From Epiperipatus broadwayi (lineage: Eukaryota; Onychophora; Udeonychophora; Euonychophora; Peripatidae): a stretch of DNA of 64,000 bases. The DNA lies in the NCBI GenBank assembly GCA_028023455.1, contig JAQFVV010012396.1:6860085-6924084 (forward strand), given 5' to 3'. A model generated the notes under the pieces. It did no database searches and was not told the origin of the DNA. It saw nothing but the letters and a program-made list of their open reading frames with translations. The translations under genes were made by a program, and so were the position numbers. Below, piece after piece: positions 36,864 to 50,704 of the stretch; the stretch's first letter is position 1; each line of letters begins with the position of its first letter.

Positions 36864-37043
36864 TTAGGTAAAGCATTTGGAGTTGAATCATTTGTATTGT
36901 CACCTCGGGAAACTGAGAAGTTATATCCTTTGATGAATTGTTCTGATCTTTATGGCACACTTTACAGTCCTGGTGATGGTACTGTTGATCCAGCAAGCTT
37001 CTGTACAGCTCTCACAAGAGCAGCGACTAAATATGGAGCAAAA
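36864..37043 (+). CDS. SARDH: SARDH coding exon 3: FAD oxidoreductase domain
   Basis: Encodes residues 153-212 (60 codons, both junctions phase 0). It contains [34 protein letters not shown] and [20 protein letters not shown]. The substrate-domain motif DGTVDP is well conserved in the family. The acceptor is TTTATTTTAG|TTAGG and the donor AAA|GTAAGA, close to consensus. If unspliced, the reading frame stops about 40 bases into the intron. Confidence 0.95.
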
Positions 37044-38189
37044 GTAAGAATCCACAACATCAATCTTAGTGATTACAACTAACATTTATCTATTCAGACC
37101 TCTCTGGAAAGGTAATTGCTGGATAAAGTTTTTCAGAATTTTGTAAACCTATGTGAGGATTAGGGTCCTTAAGGAATGAAAAAAAGTGTTTCCATCTAAT
37201 GGAAAAATAGTGTTTTAATTATATCCAATTTCAAATAAATATATTTTCAATATTTTAATAAAAATTTGCATTTGAATATATTAAGATATGTATTCACTAA
37301 TGGTATTCTCTACAGTTAAAAAGATATTAAAAAAAAGAATTCTGTATTTTTTAATATATCATAAAAATGTTATGAGTATGGTCACATTAAGATCTTTTAA
37401 GTGATTAATAGAAGAGCTTCAAGGTAAGTGATTATGACATTTATCATGTCCATGACGTTGGGTTTGAATTCATTCTAGATGAATCTTGAAAAATTTTTTT
37501 AAGATCACAATCAAAGTTAGGATTTTTTTTTTTTAGATAGCCAGACCATAACCGATTCAATTATCTATCTAGCTGTTGTTCAATCTAAAGAATTAAAATA
37601 TAAGCTGCTCAGTGATTATAAAACAAAAACCAAGATTCTAACAGGACTCTCACCATTCATATTTTCTATGTATGCTAAGTCCATGTTAATATTATCATGT
37701 TAAAGAAAATTTTTCAAAATATTGATTATTCAAATTATATTAACTAAGCGACTACTCATTGCGAAATTGCTTATTGATAAAGTCATTTCTATGTTGTTTT
37801 CTTAACTACCAACATTTCTTTATTGTTCTAAATGAGGAACCACAAAATATTAAATATGGCATTAGATTAGTTGCAATTGTAAAGTGTTACATTTGCAGAA
37901 TGTTTGCATAATTTAAAAAAAAAAGTTTAAATATTATTTGATGCTAATATCTTCTAGAAATTTGGAAAAGTAAATGCTTCCCCTCCCCCTCCCCCCAAAT
38001 AAATATATGAAGACATTTAAGACATGATTATTTTGTTTAATATTTATTTAGATAAATTATTATTACAAATGTTTTCTTAATAAGGATTGATTTAATATTG
38101 GAAGGAATAAGTTTCATTATGCCGTATTTGTTAATAATTAAAAGATAATGAAGTGAACATAACTTAATACTAATTAGGATACATTAAAT

Positions 38190-38720
38190 TTGATGCTTAC
38201 TTGGTATGAAAATAAATGCAATTAAAACTAAAGCAATGAAAACAGATACTAAAAATAAAATTGGTATTGGAACCAGAAAATTGAAGATCAAGTAAATGTT
38301 TTTAAGTACTGTATTTAGGAAGTTTGATTAAATAATAATAGAAATTGGTTAAATGATTAATAATTTCTAAATATAAAAAGATTAGAATAAGAATTATAAG
38401 TCCATTATGCTAGAAATCTCTAAAGATAAAAGTAAGAAAGAAGACTGTAGGTTGTCTTATTTGAATTATTGTTTTTTTTTGGAAAAAGTTTTGAAACTCA
38501 TAGAGATATGAATTTGGAGAAGAATAGAAAAAATAATTTAGAAAGACATGACTTAAAATATAAAAATGTTTAAAATAATAAGTGAAAAAAAAAAAGATTT
38601 ATTGATGACATGAAGAAGGGAGATTGGATTGGATGCATAGTTATAGTTAGAATAATTATAAACAGACACTAATATATAGAAATAAGAGAGGTAAATAAAA
38701 AATATAATTTGCTTCAGAAG
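38190..38720 (+). pseudogene. Decayed LINE, RT thumb to C terminus
   Basis: From 38203 reads GMKINAIKTKAMKTDTKN, the 'GLkiN..KTkvM' motif of LINE reverse transcriptases. Near 38610 'DWIGC' may be the WIGH segment. Between them are many stops. Confidence 0.6.
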
Positions 38721-40223
38721 AGATTAAAAATAGTATTCCAAGATAGACAAAATGATCAGAATATTGTCCATATGCCTATAGTTAGGATACTTGAATTGGT
38801 TTGTATAATTATTGCAAAATTTATCTTTAATTTTTTGTTCTTTTTTGTCTTTCTCATTTTTTGAGTAGGATGGCCATTCTACTTTTAATAGATTATTAGT
38901 CATGATGATTACATTGATAATAATCATAAAAGCTGTAGCCTCAACTAATGTTGCCTACTTGTACAGCTTTATATATAAAACCTGGATAAGTAGGGAATTT
39001 GAATTCAAATTTGAAATTGGTTTGGAATATTATATAAGCGAAAACATAATCAGAAATTTAATAAGTAGTTCTTTTAAAAGTTTCTTTCAAGATAACAAAA
39101 ATTCATGTTCAGAATTAAAATGAATGATTATTTAAAGACTTGTAATGTACTTGAGTACATTTACTTCTCATATAGCAGGCCAGCTGAATGTTTTTTGGTG
39201 TAATGGTGATGCATTTGCCACAGGTAACACACAAGTTGATGTCTTCAAACAATCCAACTAAGTAATCTTCACTAGTTCTTGCAAAGCCATTATAGTTGAG
39301 CTTTGGAAATGGGCATTGCTCTTGAAATCTTGAACAATTGTACAAACTAAATGTTAGAAGGGCAATTTATGGCAGAAATTTGATACTTTTTTGATTATGA
39401 TAAATTTCTCTACTGTTTTAGGCTTGTAAACTATGTAGTTCTTTACATGCCATTTGTTTACATGAAGCTTTTCCACTTGAAGATATATGAGTGGTTTGTT
39501 CTGTAGGCTATACCAACAAGCTTGAAGTAATAGAGAATAAAAGTAAAGTACTGTGAAAAAAGGCATAGAATAATGATTAGAGATACTGTGAAATGAGAGA
39601 GATTCTGCATCCAGTCTTTCTTCTTACTACAGAGCTGAAACTGTCTTGATCTAGATTTCAAAATTTGAATGACTGAGAAATCATAACATTTAATTTACTG
39701 ATAACAATAATAATTAGATGAAGTTTATAAGTTTATAATTTAGTAATAAAATATAAAGTGATTATGAAAATTGTAACAAGTATAAATAAATTATGTGTAC
39801 CCTGAGGTCAGTCAATAAGTGTTTATTAGTTTTGTGGAATAATGTTGTGTAAAATTGTAATCATTTAAAAAATTTTGGTATCTCGTAGAAATATTTTATT
39901 AGCAGAATGTGGTCTTACGTGAAGTCTACTGGTGTAATAAGAATAGAAACCATTGTATTTCTGCTTTTTTACATTCTTTCTCCTGTAAGGCCTCCTGCCA
40001 AAACAAAATGTTATATATTCAAAATTGTTCAAGCATTGTTTGCATTTTTATTTGGGGTTTTTTTTTTGCTACAAAATAAGATTATTATTTTATTAGCAGT
40101 AGAATTCTTATTTAAATTTGAATAATACTATATTTGAAATTGTGATACTTTACATTTCACTAATATTTTAACATAATTAGTAGTAGACATTGTTTTTTCA
40201 TTACTTATAATATTAAATATACA

Positions 40224-41073
40224 CAGACAAAACTCTCCATATAGTAGTGCTACTCACTACAAGCCAGAGTAATCAATAGATGCAGGAAGATTTGTTCATA
40301 AAATCCCTATCTAGTGCCTACTCATCCAATATCCCCGGACTAGTTTTTAGCTTGTGGCTTTTATCGGTGAGATTCCTTGGAACTGAGAGCACTGCACCTA
40401 GATCTTAGGATCTAATACAACCCTCCAGAAAACATCTTTTACCCTATTAGCTAACTATAAAGCTTTGAGTTCAAAATGAAAACTTAATAATGGTTTCAAT
40501 TCAAGCTCATGAGCTTGTATAATCATACAGATCTGCACTCAGTTCAGAATCCATATTTTTGGGGGTCTTTTGTTCTTTAATAATAACAGTCACTATAATC
40601 CTATTGGGCAGGATTGGTATTATACCATCAATCATCATGTGATCACCATTCTTTACACAAGCTGTTTACACATGGGAAAAACTCTCCATGCAGTAGCACC
40701 ATTCAGTGAAAGTCAAAGTAATCAATGGATACTGGAAGGTTTATGCATAAAATCTCTATCTAGTGCTGCTGGAAGTTGCATTAAATGCTAAGATCTAAGT
40801 GCAGTGCTCGCAGATCCAAGACTCCTTACTGAAACTAGTCTGGGGATATTGGATGAGTATGCACTAGATAGGGATGAGAGCACTGCATTTAGATCTTAGG
40901 ATTTAATGCAACCCTTCAGCAGCACTAGATAGAGATATTTATGCCCAAACTTCCTGTATCCATTGATTACTTTGGCTTGCTCTGAATGGCGCTATTGCAT
41001 GGAGAGTTTTGCCCATGTGTAAACAGCTTGTGTAAGCATAAAGAATGGTGATCATGTGATATTTAGTGGTTTA
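40224..41073 (+). mobile_element. Foldback retroposon-like family, copy 3
   Basis: Head 'acaaaactctccatatagtag', the long unit, an inverted tail-like block at about 40620-40660, a second head, an internal rearrangement of the 'gatcttaggat' block at 40770-40925, and the 3' end ATTTAGTGGTTTA. No clear flanking duplication. A 73-codon open frame in it (40570-40791) is incidental. Confidence 0.75.
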
Positions 41074-42787
41074 ATGTTGAATATAATGATCTTGTTGTAA
41101 ATGGTAAATATTACAAGATGTATAGTGTTAAATTTTTTTTCATTGTTTTGTTTTAATCTTTTTTTTCTTTTTATTATATTTTTACATTACTTTTTTTAAA
41201 AATCTCCATTTATTTGATTGATTTAATTAAAATAGTAAATATGAAACAGATTTTTGCTATTGTATTCTGAATTTGTATATACATGACATTTCATTTCCTT
41301 CCTGCGCTTGTTATTTATCTCATTTCTGTGATTTGAAAAAGATAATTTTTTTTTTTCAGATACAGTTTATATTCAACTCTACTTAAGAAATCAGAAAGTT
41401 AGACTAACATTACCTGTGTAGCCTTATGACAATAAGATATTTGAGCTCTATTCAATGCAGTTTATTAATTATGTGCTCATTTTACACATCAGAAAAAAAT
41501 AATAAATGACTTAAGTACAAATTACCAATGATAATAATCATAATCTTTATTGTTATCATATTCCTTGGAATGAAAAAATTCATTTTTATCCGAGTCATTA
41601 ATGTTTGCATGTTCTATAAAGTTGATGTGAATCTCTGTTAATAATATATGATATTTAACTACAGTGGTTATTTATTTATTTGGTTTTCAAGTTGTTAAAC
41701 AGCATGTTCATTACTATAATGAAGAAATCCATTCATCTCTATCAACATTATATATTTAATTAATCTCATTTTTTAAAAAATATGACAAAAATAAGGTGAT
41801 TTGAATTTGGTCTTATGTGCTTTAAGTGAAATCTTAAGCCTACTTTGATCGAATATTTACTTGCTGATTTTTTTTTATGCTGGACTATGCTATTCTAACC
41901 ATTAGAAATGAAAAACTTGAACTTATGTTTTTTTTTTTGTTATCTAATTTTTACATCAATAGAAAGTCACATGACATATAACTTTAATAATTTTGGTCTT
42001 TATTTATAAAGATATGTCTTTTCATCTAAAGGTCTTTCCAAGGTTTTTCATGGCTGCTCTGTTCAGTATTAATCAGGAGTACACATGCTAACTGCTGAAT
42101 TCTTTGATATGGATGAATGATCCAGAATACAAAATCTATCTATGACTCTATGTCTCCACTATAAATTCAAATATTGCCTTTTATGCTATAACTTTTGTCA
42201 TTTTCATATTTAACTATAACTTGTGTGACTGTGTAAAATTGATTATTACCCTGCATGGTTTAGTGTAGTGCTGAGGAATGGAATCTGGTACTTAATATTT
42301 ATAGATCATAGTTCAAGACATAACTTCCATTGCTTAAACTTTTTGTAAATTCCCAAGCAATAATCCATTCAATTTTTTTTAAAAATTAGATTATGAATTA
42401 AAATTTATTATTGATTTTTAACAATTTTCTCAAATTATATATTTTCAAGGTTTTTTGGTTTTAATTGGTGCATTTGTCATCTTAACTGCATCACATTATA
42501 GTCGTCCATCAGCACAGAAAGTTAGACCACCCTTTCTCGCTAACATGCATTTTGGAGTGACAACACTTTACAATTTAATTAAGGATAGACATAGGGAATA
42601 AGTTATATATATTATTAGATATATTTAAAACTTCCTTTCTATCATGCATTAACTGAAATACATAAACAATGATATCTAAAAAATATGTCATGTATTTAGA
42701 TATAGTTTTTTATTAATTTGAAATTATCAATTATTTTAATTTTTTTAAAATTTAATTTCAGTAATGTAACATTTTTTACTATTTTAG

Positions 42788-42911
42788 GTTTTTACAAATT
42801 GCCCTGTTACCAACATTATGGTTAAAGAAAATGAATATGGAATTAAAGAAGTTAAAGAAGTTGTAACTGCTTCTGGAAATATTAAAACAAATTGTGTGAT
42901 AAATTGCACAG
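42788..42911 (+). CDS. SARDH: SARDH coding exon 4
   Basis: Encodes residues 213-253 and the first base of codon 254. It reads VFTNCPVTNIMVKENEYGIK, then a lysine/valine-rich loop and NIKTNCVINCTG, matching the NCPV and CVVNC blocks that flank a variable loop in this family. The acceptor is TACTATTTTAG|GTT and the donor ACAG|GTTAGC, phase 1. This exon is short and the least conserved, but the frame joins cleanly on both sides and gives the expected NCTGAWA sequence across the exon 4/5 junction. Confidence 0.9.
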
Positions 42912-45538
42912 GTTAGCTATAATTAAATATAAGTCTTAAAACAGCGTTATATGACTTTTATCAACTAATTGTGGACAATAATGACATTTGTGTTTTTTTA
43001 AAAACTTTTTGAAGGATTTGATTAGTCTTTTCCTTAATATAATGAATTCTGAGGTATTAATATATTGTCATCCATATTGTTTATTTTTGTTGAACATTTG
43101 TTTTTTAATTTATTAAAAAATAAATAAATGTTAGATGTGTGATATTGCAAAAACAAAAAAAAATAGCATAACTATAGCATTACTTTTGGTATTGTATAAA
43201 CTGATCTAAATACTAACAATACTTTAGATTTACAGATTAATTCTAAAAATAGATATAAATGTAGGATTGGATGAAAAAGTATCAAGATATGAAAATTTTG
43301 TTCAAATAATAATGTTGAAACTAATAGAAAAGATATATTAATAAAATCTACATCATATTTTTGATTTAAAGTCATTGCATTGCAATTTCTTTGACTAATC
43401 CAGTTTTATATGAACTCTTTATTTACTTGTTAAGAATAGTTAGATATCAATTTATTGATCATTATTGAATAGGTAGTTAGATTGGCTATAATATCACTGC
43501 TTGAAAGAAAAACTTCTTATATTAACATTGGATATTATTCAATATTCAATAAATTATCTCCTTTAATATTTATTTTATTTATTTTTTTAAATGCTCAAAT
43601 AAATGTTATTAATTAATCTAATGTTTCAATTGTTCAATAATGTTTGTCAAAGATTTAAACAAAAAAAAAAATATTCATTATGTTACTAATAAAATGTTAA
43701 TATAAAATTTTATATAATACAATATATAATTTTTTTTTTTAGGTTTTTGAAATAGATTGTTGAACAATCAAAATGTAAGATTAATTAATATAATTTGACC
43801 ATTTAAAAAAAAAAGGATTGAAAAATATTATTTTCTATATATAAAAAATCCTGAAATGATTCAAGTTTCATCTGATCCAATGTCATTTCCCAAGTTAAGG
43901 AAACAGTAAGTGTATGCAACAAAGATATTCCACAGAGCCATTCATATAATTTTAGGATTCTAAATAAGACAGGATTCTGAATAGAAATTAGTGATGGATA
44001 ATAATAATAATAATTAGTTGAAGGATTATTTTGAGAATTATTTTAATTATTTAGGTTTGTATGTCATTGAATAGAAATGATGTCAATGAGGTATGGGTGA
44101 TATATAATAAAATTGAAAGCTTAATTAAAATGGAAAATAAATAATAATTTCAAAAATTATACAAAATTTAACTTTAAAAATCTCGTGATTCAAATATTAT
44201 TTTGATTGCTTTTTTAAAAATATAACTCTTTTGATTTCTATTAAATAAGAACTTCTTTAATACTTAATTCGTTTTATGCATGGATTTCCTTATTTATGTA
44301 TGATTTCTCTATTTCTTTTGTTTAGTAATCAGCTTTAAATATAATAAGAAATACATTCTTACCACTATTAATTTTGATTCAAATGGAAAATGCAGAATTT
44401 TATTATTTCATTTCAAATTTCTATATACTGATTTTCAGCTGTAGATTAAATACTGTTTTTCTAGGATACGCAAATTATTTTAATTTGATGTTCAATCAAT
44501 CTTTATGAATCTCAAAATGTTTTTTTTTTTTGATGGCTCAATTGACAATATGATGTTCATTTTGTCTTACATAGTAGTATAACTTTCAGGTAAAATATTT
44601 TCAGGCAATAAATTTTCTCATTAATAATACTGCAATAAAATTTTTTTATGCCATATTGGTTTTATTCAGTCCAAAAATCTTCATTCTGTTAAATAAATAA
44701 TCAAATTATTAGTTGATCAGGGGGTCATTTGACATTCAAGAACCGGAAGTAAATAATAAGACAAAATGCAATCTCTTGGAAATATTTAGCTTTTGAATTT
44801 AATGTGGTCATTCATATTTTAAGTGAGAGTTCAGGTTTGACATAATTAAATATCCACTTATTTATTTTCTTGTTGTTCATGAAATTCTCAAAAGTTTTCA
44901 CTTAATCCTAATTTTTTCCAACTCAACTTTTTATTTTATTTGGCTACAAATCTAAACTTAACTGAGACAAAGGATAATCAAAAATTAAATAAATGTATTA
45001 TGTACAAAAAGACTAGAATTCATTTGTTTATGGATTGATGTTTCCAGAAGCAATTAGCAGGTCATGTTGAAGTTATTCATAAAAAATTTTTACTTGTAAT
45101 ATTTTTTCTTGTTCCATGAAAGAAAACTTAAGGTAAAATGATTGAATAAACATGACTGTCTAAAACTTGCTCAAATATGCATTACATTTCAATCCTAATT
45201 AAGGCCTTATAGTATTAAGTGCAGTAATGTAAAATATATGGTACAAAATTATGGTACTGATGCTTATATGAAATGCAAAAACTGTAATAGGCTTGATCAT
45301 TATTATTCTTTAATTAAAGACTGTTAAAGTTGTATCTTGCAAGCAGCTGAGCAAGCAATCCCTGAAAGTATTGTTTTACACATAAATGAAATTAAACTAT
45401 AAATAAATGATTAATGTAAAATCATTCTTAAAATATATCAAATGAAAGTTTATTACCAAACCTTTATTATAATCAAACTCCAATAAATATATAGTATAGA
45501 AAATAGGAATAACCTTTCATATACAAACCATGAAAATA

Positions 45539-46189
45539 TTATTAAAACAGGTAAAACTCTCCATGCAGTAGTGCTACTGAGAGCAAGCTAGAGTAATCAA
45601 TGGATGCCAGAAGGCTTGTGTATAAATTCCCTATCCAGTGCCTACTCATCCAATATCCCCAGATTAGTTTCTGGCTTGTGACCTTCATCAGTGAAGAGCC
45701 TTAGATCTGAGAGCACTGCACCTAGATCTTAGGATCTAAGGCAACCCTCCAGCAGCCACCTTTTATCTCTACTTAACTACAAAATTATGAGAATAAAATT
45801 GAAAACACAATAATATTTTCAATCCAAGATTATTAGCTTATATAAGTCTGAATTCAGTTCAGTACTCATACATTTTGGTGTCTTTGGTTCTTTAATAACC
45901 ATAGCAACCACTATTTTATTAGGCAGGATTGGCATTAAACCACTAAACATCACATGATCACCATTTTTTATGCTTGCTCATAACTGTTATTAAAATAGGC
46001 AAAACTCTCCATACAGTAGTGCCACTCATGAGTAGGCACTAGATAGGGATTTTATGCACAAGCCTTCTGGTATCCATTGATTACTCTGGCTTGCACTGAG
46101 TGGCATTACTGTATGGAGAGTTTTGCCTGTTTTAATAACAGTCATGAGTAAGCATAAGAAATGGTGATCATGTGATGTTTAATGGTTTA
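45539..46189 (+). mobile_element. Foldback retroposon-like family, copy 4 (651 bp)
   Basis: Flanked by perfect 12-bp direct repeats ACCATGAAAATA (45527-45538 and 46190-46201). It begins 'ttattaaaacagg', has the head 'aaaactctccatgcagtag', the long unit, then a nested 256-bp inverted structure (45935-46190) whose ends are ACCACTAAACATCACATGAT and its complement. It ends ATGTTTAATGGTTT(A). Confidence 0.85.
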
Positions 46190-49167
46190 ACCATGAAAAT
46201 AGTAGTGTGAATATGATTATTTATTTGAACATAAAAATAGTTGAGATAATTTATTTAATGAGTGATATTTCTAAATTTTTGATCAAGGAATAATCTTTTT
46301 GGATTGATAAATTCAACAAGTATTCAAATAATAGTTAAATAAATTATTCATGTTAGTGTCATCTTCTGATGATCATATGAATAAATCTATTAATATGATT
46401 TCAAAATGGTTTAAAAAAGTAATTAGTATTTTTTTTTCTTTCTGTATTAAATATTAAAAAGCTTAAATTCTGCTAGTAGCTATTCTTATTTCAGGAGAAT
46501 AAAGATTTTCAAAGTTTTACCTATTTAAGCTATCATTCTAATGATATGGTATTACATACCAAAAACAAACTTATGATTTTGTTAATTTATCTTAACTTAT
46601 ATCTGAACTATTACTGCTACTTTATTCTAGCAAAAGAAATTAATGGATACCAGATGATTATATCAATCATAGGCTTAGATAAGTTTCTATTAAGTGTTTT
46701 TCTCCAGTGGAACACTGGAATATACATATCCATTCACAAGAAATCTTTACTTCTTTTATTTTATTCAAACTAATGACTTAAAAGTTTCAAAATCTTAGCC
46801 ACATCAAATATCTTGACTTGCTATAGATTTGATACTAAGTTAGCAACAATATATTTTAATATTATCAGTTATATACAAACTTTTATATGCACTTTGATAG
46901 GTTTTTTTGAGGGGGGGGGGAATGATATATGTCAAAAATGAAGCATTATCTAACTCTTCTAGTTAACATTTTTTGTCCATTTATTACTCATTTTTATATA
47001 AGTGACTCTACAGTAAAGTGATATTGACTTAGTTTTTACTGTTGTATTAATAAAAGTAGGGAATCATGTTATGAATTTGCTTATAATGCACATCAAAATT
47101 TTTGCCAAAAGATTCAAAAATGCATAGTTAGCATATGACTGTTGTTACTAAAACATGAAGATTCTAACCTAATATCAAATTTGTATGATAGAACAAGCAA
47201 GTTTTAAGTCAAGTTCACAGAATATTAAAAAAGTAAAGGTGGCACATATATAGCCAATATTTCTCACTGTTGAAAGCTATTATCTAGAAATTAGTAAGGG
47301 AATCTTGTATTTCTGCTATCTAGGTATCTATTGATTACTCATTTTTACATATATGGCTCCAGAGTAGATTATTATAGTAGATTAGTATTGTTAATAATAT
47401 GTTTGTCATGCTAGAAAACAAAATCAACTTTAATATGACCACACAAAATATCAATAACTTGTATAAAACTAATAAGTAAAGACATATATATATATATTTA
47501 AACAATTACAATGTGTTATAACAGCAGTATTTTAAAATTATATACTCATACTATTTTGATAGGTTTTTTGCAGCATACACTTAAAAACTGATTTGAGAAA
47601 TAATAGACATTTCAAAAGTTTTGTTGGAAAAATAAGAGCAGGAAGTAAAAAAGTATTAACAAGATTAATAATCTGAATGTGGATGAAATGAAAAATAAAT
47701 ATCACATTGGATAAAATAACAATATAGTAATTAACATTTCTGATTTAATTTATTACAAAGGGGGGAATGCCTTCAGAAAAAGGAGAAATTACTTACCATA
47801 TGGCAGTACACTGAATACCATTTCGTTTTGAAGAGTCATTGTTGATCAATTTATAATATCTGTGTAATTTGCTTACTATTGGAAATTTTTTAAATTTTAT
47901 GTTTTTGTGTTAATTAAATATAATCTGCATCTAGAATAGTTAGCAAGGCAAGAAATATATTTATTTTTAAATTTACATTTTAAGGGCAAGCAATGTACTT
48001 ATTTTGTCTTTATATCACTGTTCTATAAATCTATTGCAATTATTTAACGTAAAATGTTGCTATATGCATTCTGTGTGTGTAAAGAAGTTGTTAATCTGTT
48101 ATTATATTGTGCTGTTGTTTGTATATATATATAAATTAAATAAAATGTTCATTATAGAGCAATTATTGCAATAATAATTAATTATTATTATAATTATTAA
48201 TTTATTACAGATATATTATTTGATTTACATATACTTTGATTAAATAGATTTCAGTAACATTAAGAAATATTGATTAGTTAAGGAGTGATGTAAGCAATGT
48301 GAAAAACTTAATGGAATAAATGAAAACTTCATTTTTTCAATAATTGTAAAATTTATCATATGTATATTTTGGAGCCATGAATTCTTTAAGCACTGTTTGT
48401 ATTAATCTTAATTAAACATTATGATGTAATTATTTACGTTTAGGTGCAAAATGATGTTATAATTATTATATGAATATTTGTTATCATTGGGTTTTCCTGA
48501 AGGTTTGTGATGATGGTGTTTCAGTTGTATTTATATATTGGACTATTTCCATCATCTTATATGAGTATTGAATGTCTCTAGAAAAATTTAACTTTATTTA
48601 AATATTCCAAATACATTCTATTGTTAGTAATAACACATAGGTTAGTATATACAAAATGTTTCGAAAGATATTATTCTCACCTCTTCATCAGGTGTTGCTG
48701 GCCTGACTAGTGACAGTACTAGCATGGGAATCGAACATGAATCCTTAGATTCTTAAGTATTGAATTTTAAGATGAGCCATACTGCCAAAGACAATTGTCA
48801 CTAGAAAATGTTGTATACTTATCTATGAGGTTTCTCCTGATTTCTTCACTTTTTTTTAAGAGCAAGGTTGATTAGTGGTTTCCATACACTATGTATGATC
48901 ATACTAGGTTGACTTATGGGATTGTTTGCCATTGTCATGTGAGAAGCTTCTTTAAATGTTCTTCTTTGTACCTTTTCTTCTCCATGCAATATTTTTGTAT
49001 TTTTCCAAATTGGACATATGTTCATTGGTACATACATAATCTGCTACCTTAGACACATCTGTTTTCTCTCTTCTAATCATCAGTTTGTGTTCTTGCAAGC
49101 ATTTTTCAATGGGATGACTTGCCTCACCAATATATGTTCTCCCATATTTATGTGGTGTTATATCAAC

Positions 49168-49335
49168 AACATATCCCTTTTAGTTAAATTCACAATAGAA
49201 TCAGAACAAGAACAAAAATTGGCATTCTTAGATGTACTTGTAACAAGACTCCCTCATGATAAAATCAGAGGAACAGTTTATCAAAAACCCACACATACAG
49301 GAAAATACTTGGCCTATATATCCATTCATACCTGA
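49168..49335 (+). pseudogene. Penelope-like RT thumb fragment
   Basis: Reads LLVKFTIESEQEQKLAFLDV, then 'LVTRLPHDKIRGTVYQKPTHTGKYL'-like sequence. This is the kFT.E.E....l.FLD...tr.....g..~YrKpThTg.YL pattern of Penelope-like reverse transcriptases. The catalytic domain upstream is missing. Confidence 0.8.
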
Positions 49336-49599
49336 AACACAAAACAAGGAGTTATACTATCACTATGGAGCAGAGCAAAAGAAGCTTGTTCAGACACCAG
49401 CAATTTGAAAAAAGAAAAGATCTATATAGAACAAACTTTTATGGGAAATGGTTATTCATCAGCTGTTATTAAGAAAACCTTAAATAGACAACCAAACTGT
49501 AGTGTATCCATACATACCAAAAATAGCAAACAAATTAAGGAAAATAACATCAGAATAGCTTTCCAGAGCCATTCCACCCTATGAGGAATTTTAACATCT

Positions 49600-49839
49600 A
49601 CAAAACTTAAACTTGAAATGCTGAAAAGAAAAAACTGCATCTATGAAATATCATGTGAATGTAGAAGAATGTATATGGGTGAGACCAGTCATTCCATTGA
49701 AAAGTGCATGCAAGAACACAAACTGATGATAAGAAAAAAGAAAACAGATGTGTCTAAGGTAGCAGACCATTTTTGTACCAATGAATATATGTTTAAATGG
49801 GAAAATATGAAAACATTGGATAGAGAAGAAATGATGTAA
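49600..49839 (+). pseudogene. Penelope-like GIY-YIG endonuclease fragment
   Basis: Reads KNCIYEISCECRRMYMGETS, then 'IEKCMQEHK' and 'KVADHFCTNEYMFKW'. The motifs are (G)IY, YMGET and a Cys pair typical of one Penelope branch. The usual Arg in xxRxxEH is replaced (KCMQEH). The inverted copy is in the left arm on the minus strand at 48846-49135. Confidence 0.75.
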
Positions 49840-50014
49840 AGAAGAAAATTTAAAGAAGCTGTTCACATGTCAATGGCAAACAACCCCATAAGTCAATCTA
49901 ATGTGACTGTACATAATATATGGAAATCACTAATCAACTTTGCTCTTAGGAAAAAATGGAGAAATCATGAGGAAACTCATAGATAAGTATATGAAATTTC
50001 TACTGACTGTTGCC

Positions 50015-50100
50015 TTTGGCAGGTTGGCTCAGTTGGTTAGAGCATTATCTTAAAATTCAATACTCAGGAATCTAAGGTTCCATGTTCAATTCCCATGTTA
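50015..50100 (+). repeat. tRNA-like segment in the Penelope right arm
   Basis: TGGCTCAGTTGGTTAGAGCA fits a tRNA A box and D arm, and GGTTCCATGTTCAATTCCC fits a T arm with a B box carrying an insertion or change. The left-arm copy (about 48710-48810, minus) lacks the GTTGGTTAGAGCATT part. The anticodon arm is not convincing, so this is a tRNA-derived segment, not a tRNA gene. Confidence 0.55.
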
Positions 50101-50704
50101 GTACTATCATTGGTATGGTCTTCACCATCTGAAGAAGAAGGAAGAATAATACCTCTTGAAACATTGTGCATATACTAACCTGTGTGCTATTACTAACAAT
50201 TGAATGTATTTAAAATATTTAAATAAAATTAAATCTTTCTAAAGACATTCATTATTCATATTAGATGATGGAAATAATCCAATATATAAATACAATTTAT
50301 TATCACTGTTAATATTTTATTTTATTTGTAATTTACAATAATTAATTTATAACAGACATTACAGTTGAAATAAAGACAATAATATATATATTTACATGTA
50401 TGATATATTTCTATGAACATGCTCGTGACAATGAATGTTTCTTGTGTAAATTAATACTAGTCATTCTATTTACAATTGTATTTTTGCTTTATTATAAAAA
50501 TGGGGGAAACTATAATAAAAATTAAATCTTCAAGAAAAGATTTTTCTCAAAGCACCAAAAGCATATTTGACTTTAATAAATTATTTAATTTTATTATATG
50601 CATCAACACCCTCACACATTTATACTGTATATGATGTGTTGGCTAATATATACATAAATAACCTTTTACTATATATATAAATAACCTTTTACTAATTTGA
50701 ATAT

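Larger units (their letters stand above)
37044..42787 (+). other. SARDH intron 3 (5744 bp, phase 0)
   Basis: Holds a decayed LINE fragment (38190-38720) and foldback copy 3 (40224-41073). The segments 37044-38189, 38721-40223 and 41074-42787 have several short low-complexity open frames (for example 38902-39123 and 39907-40125) without recognisable domains. A C-rich tract lies at 37980-37997. Confidence 0.9.
48526..50302 (+). mobile_element. Penelope-like element with inverted arms and tRNA-like segment
   Basis: The left arm (48526-about 49145, inverted) and right arm (about 49640-50302) are reverse complements, covering the GIY-YIG coding end, a tRNA-like segment and an outer non-coding end. 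The middle keeps only the RT thumb region. The layout, an inverted truncated copy upstream of the main copy, is typical of Penelope-like elements. The outer end carries CTGATGA near 48685-48691 and GAAAC near 48658-48662 on the minus strand, a possible degenerate hammerhead; the right-hand copy reads CTGAAGA. Confidence 0.8.

Noticed and set aside
39115-39345. Cys-containing minus-strand frame (CVTCGKC) that resembles a zinc finger
   Set aside because: Only one CxxC pair, no second pair or His at suitable spacing, and no support on either side.
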